This document shows positions 19,296 through 30,709 of a DNA stretch of 37,043 bases, in pieces. Below the pieces are notes generated by a model. The model did no database searches, was not told the DNA's origin, and saw only the letters and a list, made by a program, of their open reading frames with translations. Origin of the DNA: Purshia tridentata (Eukaryota > Streptophyta > Magnoliopsida > Rosales > Rosaceae); the NCBI GenBank assembly GCA_003254885.1, contig QANT01005348.1, forward strand, positions 1-37,043, written 5' to 3'. The position numbers and the translations under genes were made by a program. Every line of letters starts with the position of its first letter. Positions within the stretch are counted from its first letter, which is position 1.

Positions 19296-22166
19296 ATGGC
19301 AGGGTGGCCGATGTTAGCTGATGGGTCTGCTTTAGATTGCGCTGAAACCCCGCAAAAGAACGAGACCGACAGCTCCTCGGTCGATCTTGAGCCGTCTTCA
19401 AGAGCTTCAAAACGCTGCGTTTTAGACTTGCCCGATAAGCTCCGATGCTGGTTCGATCAGTTTCTCGCGGTTTTTCTGAAAGAGATCTGTGCCCAAGGCG
19501 CGCTTCGGCCTCTGCCTCCAATGATCGGAAATGGGCAGTGTGTAGATTTGCTTAAGCTGTTATTTGTTGTTAGAGAGCGAGGTGGGTTCGATGCCTGGAG
19601 AATAAGGGTGTGGGATTCGGTGGCTGAAGAGTGTGGACTGTGTTTGAGTCTTGGCTGGGCTTTGAAATTGGTTTACGTTAAGTATTTGTATTTGCTAGAG
19701 AGGACTTTGGACAGTAAGGGCTTGGAATGGAGTTTGGGTAGTAGTGGCACTGATTTGGGAGAGCAATTGATGGACTTGAAAGATGAGTTGACAGGGCTCT
19801 TTCCAGGGATTTCTGATCGAAAGTTGAAAGATGGGACGTACCCGAATGTGGAATTGTCAACTAAGAGTCTTAAGGACAGTAATGACTTGGGAAGTGCGGT
19901 AGTAGAATCCAATAGGCTCAAGAAAAGTGTTGTTAAAGGGGACCTTTTTGACTTGGATTCAGTGAGTGTGGCAAATGGTATGGGTGCTCGAAAGTCTTGC
20001 AATGATGATGTGAGGTGGTCGGTGCCTTTGTCAGGTGGGGACAGGAAATCCACAGTTGATTTTAAAATTACGAGCTTGGATTCGAAGAACAATATGGAGG
20101 GTGTTGGAAAATTGAGTGACAATGTCGAGGTAAAAAGTGGGGTGGGGAAATCTGGTAGAGGGAAGAAAAATGATGATTGTGATGAAGATGTAATGATTTT
20201 GGATCCTGCCTCAGTTGGAAAGAGTTATTTCCACAAAAGGAAGAGCGAGTCATTGTCTGGAAGTGAGGTGGGGGAATCTGGTAGAGGGATGAAAAATGAT
20301 GATTGTGATGAAGATGTAATGATTTTGGATCCTGCCTCAGTTGAAGAGAGTTTTTTCTGCAAAAGGAAGAGAGAGTCATTGTCTGGAAGTGAGGTGGGGG
20401 AATCAGGTAGAGTGAAGATAAATGATGGTTGTGGTGGAGATGTAACAAATTTGGATCCTACCACAGCTGAAGAAGTGAGTTCTTCTTGTAAAAAGAAGCG
20501 AGAGTCATTGTGTGGAATGCTGGACTGGGTTAGAATGATTGCAAAAAATCCTTGTGATCTTGCGGTTGGTTCATTACCGGAAAGGTCAAAGTGGAAGTCC
20601 TTTGGAAATGAGGAGAAATGGATGCAGGTTTTATCGGCTCGAGAGGACATCTTTCTGAAGAGGCATGATGATTCAGGTGCTGAACAGTCTAACTGGCAGG
20701 TATATATACGCATTCCTTGTGTGCAACTAATGACATCAATTGAAAACATTTCTAATCTTGCATGTAAAGATTTTGTAAGCTCTATTGGGTTAAAGCTGTA
20801 TATGTGTATTTGTTTGCCAGTGTATATGCACTCTTATTTTGTTTTATTTAGAATGTTTTAATTGAATCTTATCTATTTGATCTATGGTATGCATGGTGAA
20901 TATGAGGGAGTTATAAAAACAGTTTAAATTGTTCACGAATTGCTGCTTCATTCTCCTTGAAGACAATTTAATCAACACATATTGTATTCACTTTTTTTCG
21001 GAAGAGGCTGCCAATACCTAATGAGTGTTCTAGTATGTTATGTTAAATCCCTTTAAATTTTAAATCGGTTTGCTTATAGTACTCAGCTTGTTAATAGTGA
21101 AGTGTGGATAAAACAGAGTATAGCAGCAGGTGTGTAGAGTTAAATCCTTTTAATTTCACAAATTGGAACACAAGTTTGTAACCTTAGAAAAAATATTGAT
21201 ATACCTGATGCTGTGGCTGCTTTATTCAGCTATTGTTCAAACTGATAAATAATGTAAATATCTTCATATTTTTTTAATTTGAACATTAAATCATGTTTCC
21301 ACTTGTAGAAGAATCAGAGGATGCATCCAAGCATGTATGATGATCATCTTGGCTCATCTTACAATCTTAGAGAGAGGCAAAGATTGGAGAAGAAGCTTCT
21401 TTCTGGAAGGACAATGTCTCAAGCAGGGGCCTGTTCAGAGTCATCCTCAGCCAGTGACTTGGACGAAAGTAGTCCTGGCATGGAAGGGGGGAAGGATCAA
21501 TTGCTTGGAAACAGTGGTTCCCCTGGTGTGTTTGACGAATATCCTCGAAGCCGCATTCCTTTGGGTTCAAAGCATCAAGCTCATGTACCAGAATGGAACG
21601 GTGAGGTTTCTGAAAGTGACTCGAAGTGGCTGGGGTCCAAAGTTTGGCCATTGGAAAAACTGGAGAACAGATATCTAATTGAAAGGGATCCTATTGGAAA
21701 GGGAAGACAAGAATCTTGTGGCTGCCAAGTGCCAGGTTCTGTTGACTGCGTCAGATTTCATATTTCTGAAAAAAGGTTAAGAGTGAAGATAGAACTGGGA
21801 TCAGCTTTCTACCAGTGGAAATTCAATCAGATGGGAGAGGAAGTTGGGCTCCCTTGGACAGCGGAAGAAGAAAAGAAGTTCAGGGACATAGTAAAGTCAA
21901 ATCCTCCATCTCTGGAGAGGAGTTTTTGGGATGAGATAGTCAAGTATTTTGATAAGAAGAGCAGGGGAGATTTGGTAAGCTACTACTTCAATGTCTTTCT
22001 CTTGCAGCGAAGAGGATACCAGAACAGGTTTACTCCATACAACATTGATAGTGATGATGAAGAATTAGTGTCTGGATCAGTGACTAATGGTGTTGTGCAT
22101 GAAGTACCCAAGTCATCAAAGTCAATTTTAAAATCCCCCCACAAGCCACATGCAAGATGCCGATAA
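19296..22166 (+). CDS. ARID1: ARID-ELM2-SANT chromatin protein (ARID1-like)
   Basis: Two exons, 19296-20699 and 21309-22166, joined in phase 0 (NWQ then KNQRMHPSMYDDH), give 753 residues. The ATG at 19296 (tccATGGca) is the first true Met; the frame is open a few codons upstream without an ATG. In order: an ARID DNA-binding domain (about 50-138), a long acidic/serine-rich linker with three 42-residue repeats (286 to about 412), a conserved block GMLDWVRMIAKNPCD, an ELM2-like segment (from about 550) and a SANT domain (about 649-705, LPWTAEEEKKF). This is the architecture of Arabidopsis ARID1 and ARID2, nuclear proteins; ARID1 is known from pollen, where it supports DUO1 expression and sperm formation. 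ELM2-SANT modules usually recruit histone deacetylases. The ARID1 rather than ARID2 name is supported by the neighbouring UBC6 and BRM genes. The repeats make the linker longer than I recall for Arabidopsis. Confidence 0.92.
20151..20530 (+). repeat. Three in-frame 126-bp repeats inside the ARID gene
   Basis: Units start at 20151, 20277 and 20403, exactly 126 bases (42 codons) apart. Each encodes SGR(G/V)..ND.C..DV..LDP....E......K(R/K)(K/R)(S/R)ES. Units 1 and 2 are nearly identical, while unit 3 has diverged and carries one extra codon. The acidic DDCDEDVMILDP core of units 1 and 2 resembles a SUMO-interaction motif, and the basic KRK cluster resembles a nuclear localisation signal. Confidence 0.92.
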
Positions 22167-23401
22167 CTGTTTGAAATATGGCTTTTTAGGAATTTTTTGG
22201 AGAATACGAAACCTGGTAGTTTTGTGGAATTTTGGCAAGTGTACCAGGGCAGATTCATCACCATCTTTGAAAATTGAAATTTTGGGTTGTAAAGATTGTC
22301 ATGATCAGAAGTGATTTTGAAAGAGATTTAATGACAAACTTGGAAGCAGCTGTGGCAAAGCAGCATTGATGCTCACTAAGTATGGCTTTCGTGAGTTCAT
22401 CTTTTGAGAGAAATTTTTCGTCTATTCTTGATTTCCAATGTCAAATACAAGTACTTTTCTCTTTGGGAATGAATATAGGGAACAGCTAAGTGGGTTAGAT
22501 GTAGGTCACAAACACTAAACAGTCAAGTGCTGGAAGTCAGATTGTGGTCTGAAATTGGTAAAGGAAAGGGTTTTGCCTCAGCCATTTATGATTGTGGTCC
22601 TCATTGGTTGCTTGTGTATACATGCGCTGTTGCACACACTTATCAAATATTCACAGAGATAATATGTGATGTTGTTACGGGTGGGCATTTAAACCGTGAA
22701 CTGGATACACCGAAGCAAATCAAGGGCAAAAAAAATACATAAATAAATAAGTTGACCAAAATTGGTCAACACCGTGCAAAACACCAGATTGGACTAGACC
22801 GAATAGAATTGGTTTTAGTTTTGGTTTCACTCTCAATTTAACCAAATCGAATTGGGCCGGCCAATTAATATATATATTATTTATGGTGTATACAAAGGAC
22901 ATATTATCATAAATCACAATACCGGTTCTATCATGGTGTATACAATGCCGGTTCTATCAAGGTGTGATTTGTATGGTTTTGAAAAAACATACCTATCATA
23001 ATGTATATGTTGTAAGTATCTATTTCTCTTATCATGTGTTATGTCACATGATGCAAGATATAAAAATAATGTTTATGCACAAAGATAAGAAAATTTACTC
23101 GTATAGCTTTTAGGGAAAAGTCATCAGAAAGAGCCATTAAGGTCATGATAATATGAGGAGGTGACTGGCATGCTGCATTTCTCATACGCTTACCGGACAT
23201 GTGAGATAAGGAACTTTGCATGCAAGTGAGTTACCATTGTTGACCTAGAAAAGAAAAGACTAGATTTATCTTTTTGGGGCTCTATGGTAATGTGTTATGG
23301 AAAATCCTATCATATAAACACGTATGGCATGGAAACACATTTTTAACTTTGATTATTAACTGGTTCATTTTAAAACAATAAGATATAGATCTTTTTACTA
23401 T

Positions 23402-23485
23402 TTAACCTGTTTGTACGTCATATGGTGTTCATAATATAGAAAATTAACCTATTTGTACGTCATATGGTTTTCATAGTATAGAAAA
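23402..23485. repeat. 42-bp tandem duplication
   Basis: Two adjacent copies starting at 23402 and 23444, each reading ttaacct(g/a)tttgtacgtcatatgg followed by a diverged ttcata.tatagaaaa. Confidence 0.85.
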
Positions 23486-23879
23486 ACTTGTGGTCCTAGA
23501 CTTCTAGTTCCTTGCATGTATGTGGATGTGTCTTGTTGCAGTTATGGTAACTTGGTTAAAGGGACACATAAGACTATGTATGTGTGTGAGGCATGTCTTA
23601 TATAGGCAATGTTCTCTTACCAATAGCATGTTATATTATTAAATTGTCTCTTACTATATATGGGATCAAACAACATTATATATGATTAATGGTTGATATT
23701 AAAGTCTGGATATCAGAGTCTCTAGTAAAAGAATGCTTTCTTTCATATGGAGGCAATTATATTGCCCTTATCATCTGTGTAGGGAGAGAATGTGGTGATA
23801 AACTTACGTACTTTCTAAGAATTTCTGGTTTGGTAGCCATCCATTGAATTGCGCAACCAAAGTAAACGAAGCTTGTGCA

Positions 23880-24031
23880 AATGAAGTTAGTGCTTGTAGG
23901 ATAACATGAGTGAGAGTCTCGGCCTATATGTGAGAAAGAATCTTACATCTCGATGTAAGACCTTGTATAATGATTTATAAAAATAATTGATATTAGATTG
24001 GATGGTTTAATTTCATTCATGGTATTAGAGT
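23880..24031 (+). mobile_element. Possible decayed LTR with primer-binding site
   Basis: The word tggtattagagt at 24020-24031 resembles the initiator-Met-tRNA primer-binding site tggtatcagagc found just inside the 5' LTR of many plant copia and TRIM elements. It directly follows a segment ending ttcattca. That segment contains tgagagtctcggcc and the small palindrome tacatctcgatgta, features that would suit an LTR. No coding region, second LTR or target duplication was found, so this is tentative. Confidence 0.35.
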
Positions 24032-24615
24032 AAACAATTCACATGTTGAACCAATATATCTCTTGTATTCCCACGTTACTCAATGCGAATACTCATGAAA
24101 AAAGATTATACATAAAGAATATAAGGCATTGCATAGTAGTTTATTATAGTAAAATGATCTTAAATTTATTTTTAGTCCTAAATTAATTTTGGATTGAATA
24201 CTCTAATTAGCCTACAAAAAGAAACGTTAATTTTAAGTGTATGTTTCATATGAAGAGAAAATCTTGATACTGACAAGTCTTTGTTGCAGTCCCATTTGTG
24301 TTTTTGTGTTTTTTTTTTCTTCAAAATCTTTGTTATAATATGGACAAATATATATTCCATATGATTATTGAAAAAAAAANAAAAAAAAAAAACATGTGGT
24401 TAAATTAAATTTACACATTGTTTGTACAGAAATATACGTATAAAACTTTTAAAATAATGAATAGAAATAAGGAAAGTTAGAAACAGAAAAAAGCATTCAC
24501 GCAACCACAGTGCGTAACCATCATAACTCCATATTAATATTATATAATATTAGAGACAATGCAATAATTCAATGAATCTAAGGCTGGAAATTTGGTCAAA
24601 CAAATGTGCTGTATC

Positions 24616-24861
24616 CCTTAATTAGTTGGCCTCTCTTAATATTTTTTTTTTCCTTTTTTATTTTGGAGAGCAAATGGAATTAGCGTTTTACCATTAAAGC
24701 TATAAAAAAAGAGAGTATATTATGTTGTTTGATGATTAACCTTAATTAGTTGGCCTCTCTTAATATTTTTTTTTCCTTTTTTATTTTGGAGAGGAAATGG
24801 AATTAGCGTTTTACCATTAAAGCTATAAAAAAGAGAGTATATTATGTTGTTTGATGATTAA
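24616..24861. repeat. 124-bp tandem duplication
   Basis: Two head-to-tail copies (24616-24739 and 24740-24861) share ccttaattagttggcctctc at the start, then ttattttggagag and aatggaattagcgttttacc, and gttgtttgatgatta at the end. They differ only at one base (gagc versus gagg) and by homopolymer length in the T and A runs, which indicates a recent event. Confidence 0.92.
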
Positions 24862-26838
24862 TTTTAAATATTCAAATAAAAATCTCTTCATTAATAATTT
24901 AGATTCACAATTTGGGTTCTCACTAGTTACATATCTTTTTCATTTTTCTTTTCTCACCTCTCTCCTGGTTCTTTTCTTTTCAAACCTGCTTTTATTATGA
25001 ATTTATGACTTGTATTGATTTGAAGCTTGATGAACTAGTTTGGGCAAACTTTCAACATTTCTTATTAGGCATGCATCTTTCACATAAATATCTGTCCTAG
25101 TTTGAAGGGCATAAATGCACCTACAATTGGTTGGAAGCAAAGAAATCAAGAATGACTCCCATTTAAAGTTTTGCACAACTTGTTAAAGTGATTTTCCATC
25201 TTAATGATTGATCTCTATATGCTTCTAAGGGCACTTTCTAATCTGGAAGCAACTTCAAAGAAGCTCAATTAAGCTTTTCCTGTTTTGGTTGAATAAGCAT
25301 TAATTCTATTAAGTTCACTTAAACCACTTGTTTTACCACTTCTAGACGCCAGCTTTCACATGTAAACAAGGGTTTGAGCATGGTTTGGGGGCATTGGGCA
25401 CGTGTTTGAGTTTGGCCCATGTGGCAATAACTTGTTCCACTTGTTTTTCAATATTAAGTTATAAGTTAGTTTGTTTGTAGGGATTGTTGGTTTGGGAATT
25501 TAATATGTCAATGTTGTGATAAACACAATACACAAAACAAATATCAATATCTTATAAATAGTATAACCACAAATTTGTGAGTAGAACCTACTTAATTATC
25601 TGCAAGCAGAACCGTAGAACTATCCATATTCCCTTGTATTATAGCATCCATTCCCTTAGATATGATATCTATGGCAAGATGATCATGTGGGGTCACATAT
25701 GTTAAAAGCCTAAAGGTATAGCTTGGCAAGTGGGTGAAGCACATTTAGAGTTCACAAGGCTTTACATGAAAAGATATGGATTTTCACATAAAGAACCTAA
25801 TCGACCTTTCCTCTCTGTTAATCAAAGCCAAGTTTGCTTTGTATGGGAGTAGGGCAAGTTTTGGTATATTTCTTGGATCTACCCATTCTTACCCACCCTT
25901 GAAAGTATTATAAGTTGACTACCTTGAGAAAAGAATATATAGAGAGGACTAATGCCAGTTATTTATGAAGAACTTTGAATGGAACAATCATACTATGTTA
26001 TATTATGAAAAATTTTGAAGTTGAGGTTGAGTCGTGTTAAATTGGGCGGAGTAGCATAATAATAGCATGTTATTCTAAAGGGGTTAGGTTAGTGTCCATT
26101 CATAAAACACCACATGGCGATGTTTTTATTTCTTTTTGATAACATTTTTTTTTTATGTTATTCAATATTTTATAATATGTTATGAACTTTTGGTAAGTAA
26201 TATGTTGAAAGATTCTTAAGATATTATAAGATGTTTTATTTATATTATGTTTGATTTATTTCGTAATATTTGTTATAGTTGATAAAAACAGCGTACAACA
26301 TGAGAAATTTTTATTTGTAATCGTAAAACAGTCATGTAGTATTACTAATTCATGTTTTAAATTATAGGTTGATGACAAATTTATAATTTTAATAAACACA
26401 TATATGTTATAATATAGATTGATTTGAAATACTACGTGACAGTGTTACAATTACATCATAAACCTTACTCATCAAATATGACACGTTACCATGAATTTAC
26501 ATTTACAGATTTAGATTCAATATTAAACACATGACACAAACATGGTAAAACACTAGTTATCAAGTCTAAATAAGACTGATGAAAAAAAATTAAAACTTTT
26601 GGGTGAATATAATAGAATCGCTGAATGAGGTAAGGAGGAATCTTTGATGAAGTGAAAGCCATGTAAAAAACTGGGTATTAAATTTGAAGTGGGTCCCACT
26701 AGAAATTTTGGCCATCATTTTTATTATCTCCTTTAGAGTCCCAGTTTCACTTAATGTTGTCTGAACCGTTTTTGGTTCTCTCAGTTTGCAAGAAACTCGT
26801 TTCTCAGAACAGAGCAGCAGGATTTGTACACTAAAACC

Positions 26839-29800
26839 ATGTCTTCCCCAAGCAAACGCAGAGAGATGGACTTGATGAAACTGTGAATTCTCTGATTAAT
26901 ATTCTCATCCATAATTTATTGAATTTTTCTTTTTTCTTCTGTTATGTTTATATTTTATTGTTTTTTACCTTTTTTTTTGTTTGTGTTTTATCAGGATGAT
27001 GAGTGATTACAAGGTAGACATGATCAATGATGGAATGCAAGAGTTCTATGTAAATTTCCATGGACCCAGTGAGAGTAAACTCTCAAAACCCATATCTTTA
27101 TTTTCTCAGTTTTAGTGCTTCTACATGATAATTTCTTTGCTTTTTAAAGTTGGTTTCTTTTATGTGTCTTTGCTAATTTTGATTCTTTATTGATTAGCTA
27201 CGTTGACCAATTTATAGATGTTATCAGCTCTAGATTTTTTTTCCCCATAAAAATATATGCTTTATCAAATTTTTTTACTGTTTGTTTTGGAATTGATTTT
27301 TTGTTCTCTTCTTTTTTGTTCACTTTTGGATATTAAGTACTACTTTTAATTGCAAATCAGAAGAAATCCAGTCCCTTAAATATCACAAAGAAGTAGACTT
27401 GCTCTTGATTTCTTGTTATAAATGTGTCTGATAACAGCTAAAGTAATTTGTTGTTTGGTCATTTCCTTCGTTGGCTTTGATAATTTTTGTTTGGAAAATG
27501 GCTATTTGAATCCTGAGTGAGTTTTATTTTTGGGCCCTGTAATCCTATTTTCTCTATATCATGGATTCTGGCAGGTCCTTATCAGGGAGGTGTGTGGAGG
27601 ATTAGAGTTGAACTACCAGATGCCTATCCCTATAAATCTCCCTCAATAGGCTTTGTCAATAAGATCTACCACCCAAATGTCGATGAGATGTGAGTAATAA
27701 TTGTCAAGAATTCTTGTTATTCAACTCTGTGTGTAGTGTGGTCCATTCATTAACTCACAAGAGGAATAGTGTCCATTTCTAATTATAAAGGTGGAATCTA
27801 ATTTCAGGTCAGGTTCAGTTTGTTTGGATGTTATCAATCAAACGTGGAGCCCCATGTTTGGTAAACACATTTAACTAGCTTCTTTTCAAACTGAAATCCA
27901 AGTTTCTTTCTACTTTTGTCATTTTATGGTTGAAATTTCTGGTCTCACATCTACATATATGCTTGTGTTTGCAGATCTGGTAAACGTATTTGAAGTGTTC
28001 CTACCACAGCTTCTGCTGTATCCCAATCCATCAGACCCTTTAAATGGAGAGGCTGCAGCTTTGATGATGCGTGACCGAGCTGGTTATGAACTAAGAGTTA
28101 AAGGTATTGATTCCTTTCAAGGTTTTAGTTTCCTGGTCATGCATCCAATCTGTGAGAGCTTCAGATTTTTTTTACCACCAGATGTTACTCATCTCACATT
28201 TATTTTTCTTATATTCTTCTTAAGTTCGACTTCATTCTGTTCATGTTAAGATCAGTGCTAATTGGAGCATGGATTATTTAAATATGATCTTCTCCAATAC
28301 TGTCAAACGTTTTGTTTGTGGATTATAACTCTGAGTATTGACATAATAGTGCTTTAGTGTGTTGAGAACCATTGCATTCTGTTATTGTTGAGAAGTAAAT
28401 TATAGATTCAGTCCAAAAAAGAGAAGTAAATTATATATACAAATGCACAAAGTTTGGTATCATGGTGGTGTTGCAATAATGTGCGGAAAGGGTTTGCTAG
28501 TGGTAACAGAATTCTGGTTATGGTAGTATAGTAGTTTTCCTGTTGTGAATAGGATTAATGATGGTCAAGGCAATTAGGTAAAGGTAGTTGTAAAGCTGGC
28601 AGATATTGTGGTGTTTTGCGGAATGTGCGATGATGTTAGTGTAGTATGATAAAAACTCCGAAGTTTTTACTTATGAAAGCAATAATGTGTATTTTATGCT
28701 AAAATTATAAATTGCATACTGTCATTGGTAGTTTTGGTGAGAACATTCAAAATGTATCACTAAACTTGACTTTGTTGCAGTTTCTTGATTGGTTCTTCTT
28801 TGTGAAGGCAAGAAGAATATTTTTGAATTTTATTTCACTGGTAGGTGGATTTTGATCTTGAACAGTCACCTCCAATAGAAAATTACTTGAAGTTAGCTTT
28901 CTTCTAAACTGGATCAGATCCTGGGAAGCTAAATTTAAACAATTGGTTAAAAGTGTGATTCGATTCGGCTTACACTGCCAAGTCCAAATCAAATAAACAG
29001 GTGGGCTACTTTTGGGCTGGGCTATGTCAATGAATTGAGTTTAGTTTTAATCTATGAAGCACCAATACTTACACATGACATCATTATCGTTGCATGACAT
29101 ATGTATTATACACATAATAGGTATATGTATGAAATACAAAATAGCAGTATATGTATATATGTGTGTATATTTGTCTCTTGTAAAAAATTTGGTCCTGATT
29201 GCGAGCCATTATGCAGGATCACGTGTTCACAAATTATTGGTCCTGATTGTAAGTCTGGCAGGAGAACATTAAAATATATACATTATGTATAGGGTTTATG
29301 CATGATTTCAGCTTTGTTTCTTGAAAACCCCTTTCATATTTCTAGGGTATGATACTCATTTTAAAGTGATCAAAACTATCAACCATATGTCTTATGCATT
29401 GTTTGGCCATCTCAAATAGCAAAAGAATTATTTTGTTGTTATTTTTGAAATGTACGGAACATGCACGCCAGTCATGTGCTGATAATCCCCAAATGCTTGA
29501 TATTGTCATAGCACACCTGGGGAAGTGTTTGTACTTCATAAGTTTGAATTTTACCATTTTTTTGATAATTTTGAGTTCTTACTGTGAGCTTTAGCTCAGA
29601 TTTATGTATGTGATATTTTCTTTCACAAAATTAGAAAGCATAAAAACTTGTAGTTGAGATTGCCCATATATACAAAACAAGGCTTACTAATCATTGGTGC
29701 CCCAATTCTATGGAAGATTGATGATATATGCTTTATATATATGTATGTATGTAGGTAGTTGTAAGCATCCTATTGATATACAGCTCTTGCTTTGCATTCC

Positions 29801-29973
29801 CCGTAACTTTAAAAGTGACCAGACTGTTGCTCTATCATACAGAATTCTGTCAGAAGTATGCCAAGCCAGAAGACATAGGAGCTGTCCCAGAAGACCAATC
29901 AAGTGATGAGGAACTGAGTGAAGATGAATCTGACTCTTGTGATGAGCAAGTGGCAGGTCAAGCAGATCCATAG
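26839..29973 (+). CDS. UBC6: E2 ubiquitin-conjugating enzyme, UBC4/5/6 group
   Basis: Six exons: 26839-26882, 26995-27074, 27575-27689, 27808-27860, 27975-28103, 29843-29973. All introns are GT-AG; the phases join to 552 nt, 183 residues, the length of the Arabidopsis UBC4-6 group. The protein begins [11 protein letters not shown]. The UBC fold covers about 1-150, with the HPN motif at 74-76, the catalytic Cys at 85 ([12 protein letters not shown]) and the group-typical [18 protein letters not shown] block. A Ser/Asp/Glu-rich tail (about 155-183, [10 protein letters not shown]) follows, as in this group. It accepts ubiquitin from E1 as a thioester and passes it, with an E3, to substrates in cytosol and nucleus. 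Intron 5 (1739 bases) is unusually long compared with the others; I saw no gene in it. UBC6 rather than UBC4 or UBC5 is chosen because ARID1 and BRM flank it. Confidence 0.95.
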
Positions 29974-30709
29974 GAATTTGTGGTCTGTCCTTTTAAATTA
30001 TTTGTATATATACATGTTGTTTTAGCTTCTTCTTAATTCATCCGCAACTCCAACAAGACTGGATAATATGGGAAGGGAAAGAATTTCCCCCACTTTGTAT
30101 TAGTTTCCTTTGTCACTGTAAATAAAATGTACTGTTTGTTTTCGTGCTGCATTTATATTTTGTTTGCTTCATCTGGTGGGACTACAACAGGGCACAACAT
30201 ATGAGCTTTCTTAAATGTTATTGATAATCTGCCCACATGCAATATGTTATCTCTCTATTTGGCTGCCAAATGTAGGTCACTATAGAGATAATTATGAGCA
30301 TGGAACAGCATATCCACCGTTGTGCCTCCAACTTTTTCCAAGAATTCACTCGAATAAATTATGGATAAGGCTCTTTCCATGAAGTTATGAACTATCTAAA
30401 AAGTAAATTGAAAAAATGCGTAACATCACATGAGAGAATGAAATATGCACTTGGAACACTATAAAATTTTCAAGATTAGTATGAAGCGAATGTGTACTTT
30501 ACAAAGGTCCCCTCTATCAGAGAGAGGGTAAGACCTGCGAGGCACAGATATAAGAAGCTACTGAATTACGTAGAAAAAGCTGGTTGTAAACGAAGACCTA
30601 CACTGTATAAATAGTATGGCTAATTGCGCTTATGCCACTAAATTATGAACAAAAAGGAAAAGAAAAAAAGTGAACTTCCAGCACATCATTAGTCAAATCT
30701 TTTAGTAGG
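29974..30709. other. Convergent 3' intergenic region, UBC6 and BRM
   Basis: Only 736 bases separate the two stop codons, so the 3' untranslated regions of the two genes must share this interval and may overlap. Apart from the UBC6 polyadenylation signal, no distinct element was seen. Confidence 0.75.
30121..30126 (+). terminator. Polyadenylation signal of UBC6
   Basis: A canonical aataaa lies 148 bases after the UBC6 stop codon, followed by T-rich and TGT-containing sequence (tgtactgtttgttttcgtgctg). This is a good plant near-upstream element, but plant sites are loosely defined. Confidence 0.6.

Larger units (their letters stand above)
22167..26838. other. Long intergenic region between ARID and UBC6 genes
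   Basis: The first few hundred bases probably hold the ARID 3' untranslated region. The rest is AT-rich and shows no gene: all open frames are short, without domains. It contains a 42-bp duplication (23402-23485), an LTR-like relic ending in a primer-binding-site-like word (about 23880-24031), an ambiguous base at 24380 in a poly-A tract, and a 124-bp tandem duplication (24616-24861). The last few hundred bases should include the UBC6 promoter. Confidence 0.7.

Noticed and set aside
20068..20749. Antisense open frames with repeated LHLHHNHH peptides
   Set aside because: They are the reverse reading of the ARID 126-bp repeats. The repetition is explained by the sense coding repeats.
22678..22880. 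Named retroelement from the gtgggcatttaaaccg and accaaatcgaattgg words
   Set aside because: The words recall common plant repeats, but no termini, duplication or coding part could be defined.
24380..24380. Ambiguous base as a sign of an assembly join
   Set aside because: A single N inside a poly-A run is more simply an unresolved homopolymer base; the flanks give no sign of a misjoin.
27926..28249. Separate small gene in the UBC6 region
   Set aside because: It is exon 5 of the E2 (27975-28103) with intron read-through on both sides.
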